A stretch of DNA of 12,500 nt from contig NC_135556.1 of assembly GCF_964340395.1 (NCBI RefSeq), positions 6,062,501 to 6,075,000 on the forward strand. The letters run 5' to 3'. This DNA comes from Glandiceps talaboti (taxonomy: Eukaryota; Hemichordata; Enteropneusta; Spengelidae). The first letter of the stretch is position 1, and the number at the start of each line of letters is the position of its first letter. This document shows, in pieces, positions 7,488-12,500 of the stretch. Made by a program: the position numbers and the translations under genes. The notes beneath the pieces were generated by a model. That model searched no databases. It saw only the letters and a list, made by a program, of their open reading frames with translations, and was not told where the DNA came from.

Positions 7488-8071
7488 CTTTTACTGATTT
7501 GTAACTTTCTACTGTACTACTAAAGTATCTATGACATCTATTAAAGTGCAAATCTCTCGAAATTATTACGTTTGTATTGGAATTTCACGTATTTCAAACT
7601 ACTCAGAAAAGTCACCATATAATATATCGACAGGTACATGTCTTAAGTACAACAAATGGAAGGAAATGTAGCTATGATTGAGACCAAATAGTGACTCTTA
7701 TCCGAGAGGTACAGTGACAGGTTAACATGAGTCTGAAGTATTTGCGGTGCAAATTAAATATCAGGGTTATTGATATAACCAAGCTAGCAATGTCTACAGT
7801 ATTTGGGTTAACGAAGTAAGTATATGACAACACATGTTTTTTGTCGAGAAAGTTGGATAGCAGGAAACGAACGTCTTGTATATTTAAACGTTCATTGACT
7901 TATTATTTGAAGCAAATATATTGTGATGCTTTGAAAAACTGACGTAGAATTTTGCACTGTTTTTATATCATACTAGTTCTTTATATAGTAGATGCATTAA
8001 TTATTATAGAACTAAGTACTGGAAATATCTGCCTTCAAGTTTACGTTTAATCTTGGAATAAGTCTGGGCTG

Positions 8072-8079
8072 TGACGTCA
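8072..8079. promoter_or_regulatory. CRE-type palindrome TGACGTCA, copy 5
   Basis: Perfect core inside the 12-bp palindrome TGTGACGTCACA. A one-mismatch relative, AGACGTCA, follows at 10061-10068. Match to the CREB/ATF consensus only. Confidence 0.3.
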
Positions 8080-8107
8080 CAAAAATACTTTATTGGTTCT
8101 ATTTAAT

Positions 8108-8130
8108 ATCAATCAATCGATCGACCGATC
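8108..8130. repeat. short ATCA/GATC quasi-tandem tract
   Basis: About 23 bases composed of ATCA and CGATC-type tetramers in succession, a degenerate microsatellite. No further significance is visible. Confidence 0.5.
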
Positions 8131-9210
8131 AAAACATTTATGATATGCCTCATGAATCCAATAAATGGTAGTGTTCAAAGGCGCTGACCCAAAATCTCTA
8201 GTAGAGGTGTTTTAAAATGTCTTTTGCAAAAAGATGAGTCTAATGATCAAGAATGGAGACTGGCATAGTTCATCAGACAGACTCTTCCATATTAGTGGTA
8301 CAGCACATGAAAATACGGATATTTAGTAGTCTTTTGTGACTGGAGTGAAGTACGCATATGCAAAAAGAAAAGGTTCGCTTTTCACCGTGACCTCAAGTTT
8401 TCGATATCCATTCAAAATATGATGCAATATCCATCTTGACTAAACAATGGAATATTTGAGACAATGTCATTAGTTATCAATAATTAATTCTTACACATCC
8501 ACCATTTATCACATGTACGAATTGGGTAAAACAGTTATGCAAATCACGTATTTTGATATGCAAACTTCATTCAGTTGAGAATCCGTGGTAGTCAAAGAGT
8601 ACAGGGAAAGGTCGGGTTTAGTAGACGCAATCAACGCAAAAATCAACGAACATTTTAGAGAACCAAAGATGATAAAATTTATGTCTAGCAACCAAACCGT
8701 TCTAACCCTAAGGTACGAGAAGTGTATTCATCTGTGTTTACTATTCGTATACACGTCATATTGATCGTAAAATCCCGAGACAGACATATACATGAAACGT
8801 TTTGTCTGTGTTTACATTTTTACTGGACTTAAGACTGGCTATACTTCGTAGTGTAATTGGCTGTGAGATACTACAATACATGGACTGTAACTATCTTTAG
8901 TTTATGTACAGTAGACTGTAGCAAAGCTTAAGAACCCGCGTCAATAGATATTATCAGCAGGATTTCGAAATCGAAGAAGCTCCTATGACATTCATCTGCA
9001 TTGGTCAGAATTATGAATGTATTCTCGTGATTTGTAGACTTAAACAGATAGGACAAAGGACACAATTGGAAAGTCACTGACACAATTCATAGCTTTGATA
9101 ATCGTTTTATGTTTTTTCATGTAAATGTTGCTACAAAACCGTCTCGACATGACACTTAAAACCATTCAGTCACATTTGTGAAGGAAAGATTTATTTATAA
9201 TCTTGCTAGC

Positions 9211-9250
9211 CTAAAACAACTGTGATTCTTTTATTTATCTCCAGGTAAGG
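9211..9250 (+). other. candidate recursive splice site (CAG|GTAAGG)
   Basis: TTCTTTTATTTATCTCCAG (9226-9244) is a good metazoan 3' splice acceptor with a pyrimidine-rich run. A branchpoint-like CTAAAAC (9211-9217) lies about 30 bases upstream of the AG. It is followed immediately by GTAAGG, a near-consensus 5' splice donor, with no exon between. That juxtaposition is the known signature of recursive (zero-nucleotide exon) splice sites, used stepwise in long introns, best described in Drosophila and also in vertebrates. If instead it is an ordinary acceptor, one frame stays open for about 40 codons downstream with no recognisable product. If it is only a donor, the upstream exon is not identifiable. 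Function is inference. Confidence 0.35.
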
Positions 9251-9259
9251 AGATTCTGT

Positions 9260-9305
9260 CACGTACGAAACTGTGGCCTCCGCGACAAACATCTGACGTA
9301 CGTGT
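9260..9305. repeat. CACGTACG / CGTACGTG inverted pair
   Basis: CACGTACG (9260-9267) and CGTACGTG (9298-9305) are perfect complements about 30 bases apart in a small GC-richer pocket directly downstream of the CAG|GTAAGG site. They are flanked by further partial complementarity (CTGT / CACA). Confidence 0.35.
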
Positions 9306-9632
9306 CACATTAACTATTTTTAACGTTATCATTAAGTTCATCAATGCAAAGAAATATAGCAATTATCAACATCAGTGGCAATAAACACGTTAGACTGTGT
9401 GTCTCTCTCATTTTTTGTCGAATCATAGATGTTTTTCAAAACAGCTTCCCCAGGTACATAAGTATATATGTTTTCTTTCCGAGCCCAGCAGGCTCCTGCA
9501 TCATTCAAGTAATTGAATCGGGTTTTAAAAGTAACATATAATACTCTGGGCAAGTGGGAGATAATGCGTACCTTCTCAACGGGCGATGATGACTGGAAGT
9601 TGGAACACAACAGGGGGTTACACTACCCCTAG

Positions 9633-9660
9633 CCTTATTGTTCAGAGGGAACGATGCTTG
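9633..9660 (+). repeat. diverged direct repeat, copy 1
   Basis: CCTTATTGTTCAGAGGGAAC followed by GATGCTTG matches 23 of 28 bases, without a gap, to 10380-10407. Both copies are preceded by a CGATGAT segment and a CCC-containing spacer, so the shared unit may be longer, with indels. It is possibly two old copies of a dispersed repeat. Family not recognised. Confidence 0.4.
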
Positions 9661-10096
9661 GGAAAATTGAGTGTTATTTCACAAAATCCAAAATGTCACT
9701 TTTAATTTGTTGATGGTGAATATTTTTAATACATTAGATTTAAATTTGTTGCTCTCACTGCAAACTTTGGTTCAGCATCAGACAGATTGTTTCCATGGTG
9801 TCAGCCCATGTTAGCTTGTTTCTTACTTGCTTCCTTTAATTCAACAGGTTTCATCTATGACTCGACATAACGTGGGTGTCAGCAATATTTTACATTCAGT
9901 GTGTTGTTCTGTGCCACACACTTGGTTTCATCTCTGGCCGTAAGCCCCAAAAACACTTTGTTTGGTACAGTTCACCTGACCCAACCTAGATTTTTACTTG
10001 CCAAAAGTATCGAAAAATTGAAAACATTTCCAAAGTCACGCGAGAAATAGTGAGATTTGAAGACGTCATCAGCTCATGTGACCCATAACGCAAAGA

Positions 10097-10110
10097 CCAT
10101 ATATATATGG
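10097..10110. repeat. 14-bp palindrome CCATATATATATGG
   Basis: Perfect palindrome. It resembles a CArG box (CC then A/T bases then GG), but the A/T core is ten rather than six bases long, so a serum-response element is not supported. Confidence 0.4.
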
Positions 10111-10170
10111 AAGGGCTCTAGATAAACAACAAAAAACATAACCTGAACCAGACCTAAACAAAAAGAGTTC

Positions 10171-10219
10171 GAAAAAATGTAAAAAAAAAATAAAAAAAAA
10201 AATAAGGAAAAATAATAAA
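10171..10219 (+). repeat. A-rich tract
   Basis: A-runs of 10 and 11 separated by single T's, then AAGGAAAAATAATAAAT. It could be the decayed poly(A) tail of a retroposed sequence, but no recognisable SINE, LINE or pseudogene body lies upstream and no clear target duplication was found. Simple expansion is equally possible. Confidence 0.6.
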
Positions 10220-10276
10220 TCCTACCTACCAACGCTACTTTGAAATTGGACGTTATCGGAACCACACATTTTTTTT

Positions 10277-10290
10277 TATTTGGCCAAATA
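10277..10290. repeat. 14-bp palindrome TATTTGGCCAAATA
   Basis: Perfect palindrome directly after a T-run. No regulator is assigned; TTGGC-type half sites resemble NFI sites, but the spacing is wrong (zero rather than about five). Confidence 0.35.
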
Positions 10291-10340
10291 GAAAACAGAT
10301 ATGCAACGCCTGTTGTTTATAAGTGTGAATCACCAGATAA

Positions 10341-10366
10341 ATGTCGATGATTACCTGGTTCGACAT
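10341..10366. repeat. 7-bp stem-loop
   Basis: ATGTCGA (10341-10347) pairs with TCGACAT (10360-10366) around a 12-base loop, directly upstream of the second direct-repeat copy. Possibly part of that repeat. Confidence 0.3.
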
Positions 10367-10379
10367 GATCCCGACCCAT

Positions 10380-10407
10380 CCTTATTATTCAGTTGGAACG
10401 ATGTATG
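10380..10407 (+). repeat. diverged direct repeat, copy 2
   Basis: Second copy of the 28-base segment at 9633-9660 in the same orientation, about 750 bases away. Shared blocks are CCTTATT, TTCAG and GGAACGATG. Confidence 0.4.
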
Positions 10408-10716
10408 TCAATTCACTTGCGAAAGTACTAGTAAGTTAATGTACATGTGAGGTTTCTGGAATACATATTTTGTCAGTTTGTTTTTTGTCCTCAGGTCACC
10501 AATTTAAATCATTGTACTGTAATATAGTGACCTGAAATTTGTTTGAGAAATCGATGTTATTCACACGACTTTCCAGTAACATTCAAACTGATTATAGTGT
10601 ATGGATATACTTTGTCAGGGTCAATTATTACAGGTTTTACAAAAAAGATTTTTTTTTACTGTGAAGAAGTTACGTCTGCTTCATTATTTGGCCGTCGTTT
10701 TTACAAAAGTAAAAAA

Positions 10717-10951
<235 letters not shown>

Positions 10952-11069
10952 CGTAAAAAAAATCTCCGAATGCAATGATGTCTGTTTGAAATCTACAAAC
11001 ACATTTTTTTCTAACATTTCAAATTCAATTAACCTGCATGCAGACAGATCTAGTTATTTACGTTGAATT

Positions 11070-11152
11070 GCAAGAGCGGATGTTTGTATTCCATATCGGT
11101 TGCGCTCAGCTGGTAATAATCACGAGCGCAAACAAAATTTCGTCAGTCTTGC
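11070..11152. repeat. GC-rich hairpin, about 83 bases
   Basis: TTGCGCTC (11100-11107) and GAGCGCAA (11124-11131) are perfectly complementary around a 16-base loop; one base further out mismatches and the next pairs again. Further out, GCAAGA (11070-11075) and TCTTGC (11147-11152) also pair, with unequal spacing (24 versus 15 bases). The stem is much richer in G+C than its surroundings. No known RNA family is recognised. Confidence 0.45.
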
Positions 11153-12227
11153 CGCCAGCCGAATGTGCATTTAGCTTTCGTCATTGATTACACTTTTATT
11201 TAAGCAAACGCGCTAGATTTGAGTAAATGAAAGTTTATTTTTTGTCAGTATAAGCTGAAGGTGTTTTATTTTTTCTGGAAGCCATGTGACATGGTTACAA
11301 ATTTACCCATCCTTGATAGAGCCTCGTTTGGTTTTAGCTTGTCTCTCAATAATCTCGTATTACGCAGGGTAAATATTAACTGATCAAATTTCGCGGTGTC
11401 TCAAAGGCTCTGTGAAATTACTTGAAATGATTCAAAAAAGTCCTTCCAATAGAAGTGTGCTCTTAATCAGATATTATCGTAGAATTTCAATTTGTTCCAC
11501 GTTTTCGTAAAAGGGTGAAATAAAGACGTCTGTATGTTAATCAATTCGAATTTAAACCGCGTCTCTTGAAATGTCGGATTACGTCTCTTTATCTCGCATC
11601 ATAAGAACTGACATCTAAGTAATATTGGAGTATTTGCAGCACGTAATCTTAAATGGGAAATAGAATTGTATGGTAAAATTTACTCACCATGCCATATTCA
11701 TCTTACAATTCTGAGAAGGAAGTGCCTCGAGTTTAGAAACCATTATCAACGGCAAGACGTGTATGAACAGACTCCTCTAAACATGTTTTAAACTAATTGG
11801 TAATAATATCACAGTTGTGATGGAAATATCGGATAGTTCGTTATGACGCTAACATCGAACATCAGTGCCGGTGCTAAGCTATTCAAATCCCACACGAGGG
11901 TCGAGTTTCTTTTATACATGTCAAACTGTTGATGTTATTCGGTATTTTAAACATGGGAATATTAAAGTCATCCTGTGTACGCCTGCGCTAACTAGTAACA
12001 TAACCCTTGCAATCTTCCGGTGCTTGAGGTTTGAATGTACATCGTGCGTATTTACTCTCCTTGTGGGGACATGTATTGCCAAAGGGTGGAAAATACTGAA
12101 TGTACAACGTACAGCTACTTTCCTGTCTACAGCCAGTAAGACTTCTATTAAGATACAGTAACACCATGATGACAGCTTGGTGATTGTCTTAGAATAGAAT
12201 CTCATTCTTTCAGGTTTAAAATGTGGG
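11153..12227. other. unique non-coding stretch
   Basis: No gene is supportable. The plus-strand frame 11865-12161 (98 codons) has no recognisable domain. A 9-bp perfect inverted pair, AGAATTGTA (11662-11670) with TACAATTCT (11704-11712), and a short direct repeat TGAATGTACA (12032 and 12097) are the only structures noted. CATTCTTTCAGGTTTAA at 12203-12219 has an acceptor-like CAG but no usable donor behind it. Confidence 0.5.
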
Positions 12228-12434
12228 ACACACACATACCCCCCCCCCCCACACACACAGAGAGATAGATAGATAGATACATACATACATACATACATAC
12301 ATACATACATACATACATACACATACACACACATACATACATACATACATACATACATACATACATACATACATACATACATACATACACACATACATAC
12401 ATATAACATACATACATACATACATACATACATA
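12228..12434. repeat. compound (CA)-C12-(AC)-(GATA)-(CATA)n microsatellite
   Basis: ACACACAC leads to ATA and then twelve C (12239-12250), then alternating AC to 12259, AGAGAGATA and GATA units to about 12278, then CATA units to 12434 with scattered CACA and ATAACATA interruptions. The minus-strand open frames here (up to 170 codons, repeated MYVC) are translations of this tract, and their few dozen non-repetitive codons at the 3' side match nothing I know. Confidence 0.97.
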
Positions 12435-12500
12435 GAAATGCATATGGAACTTGTAAGTCAGTCCGTATAAATAGATGTAAAATCCAACGTTTCGAATAAA

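Larger units (their letters stand above)
7488..9225. other. unique AT-rich non-coding stretch
   Basis: No gene is supportable. It contains a tight hairpin GGTTAT-TGAT-ATAACC (7765-7780), one CRE-type palindrome (8072-8079), a short GATC/ATCA-type tract (8108-8130), ACAGACA with TGTCTGT (8780-8809), and the 12-bp palindrome GATTTCGAAATC (8961-8972). The minus-strand frame 8509-8691 has no recognisable motif. Confidence 0.5.

Noticed and set aside
10478-10494. Polypyrimidine tract ending TCCTCAG followed by GTCACC
   Set aside because: A fair acceptor, but GTCACC is a poor donor and the downstream frames close within 10-13 codons or sooner, so neither a recursive site nor an exon is supported.
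11871-11905. ATTCAAATCCCACACGAGGG, resembling the T-arm/3' end of tRNA-derived SINEs
   Set aside because: The T-stem does not pair, no A box was found upstream and no tail or target duplication follows. At best it is a tiny remnant.
11921-12443. Minus-strand frames up to 170 codons with MYVC repeats
   Set aside because: Translation of the CATA microsatellite; the non-repeat part has no recognisable motif and no codon-composition signal.

Overview
This window reads as nuclear, non-coding DNA from an animal, most likely an invertebrate. The evidence is an AT-rich base composition, dense stop codons in all six frames, long simple-sequence tracts (GTTT, TATG/CATA, GATA, TA/TG, and C-runs joined to CA), several diverged foldback elements, and splice-type signals. 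There is no bacterial gene packing and no recognisable promoter-ORF-terminator arrangement. I cannot name the species or phylum. I found no protein-coding gene, rRNA or tRNA that I can support; the longest open frames are translated microsatellites.

Layout. 1-1701: unique AT-rich DNA with a GTTT microsatellite (497-556), a C14/CA tract (796-819) and a locally GC-richer, palindrome-rich patch (about 860-1036). 1702-2205: a near-complete palindromic foldback element (MITE-like) with an 8-bp direct repeat at its edges, carrying telomere-like CCCTAA units near its right end. 3061-3396: a second MITE-like element with 95-bp gap-free terminal inverted repeats and flanking TA dinucleotides. 3397-6000: unique sequence with small hairpins. 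6024-6381: a third, weaker inverted-repeat pair. About 7041-7230: a hairpin region next to a GC-richer ATGGCGGCGG motif. 7441-7487: a pure TATG microsatellite. 9226-9250: a polypyrimidine-CAG joined directly to GTAAGG, the layout of a recursive splice site. 9633-10407: two copies of a diverged short direct repeat and an A-rich tract. 10717-10951: a long TA/TG tract. 11070-11152: a compact GC-rich hairpin. 12228-12434: a compound C-run/CA/GATA/CATA tract running nearly to the end of the window.

Function. Nothing here works together as an operon or pathway. The most economical reading is the inside of a long intron, or an intergenic interval, colonised by non-autonomous DNA transposons and microsatellites. 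Points worth a second look are the two foldback elements, the juxtaposed CAG|GTAAG site, and five perfect TGACGTCA (CRE-type) palindromes, where random sequence of this composition would give well under one. No protein-encoding novel system was found.
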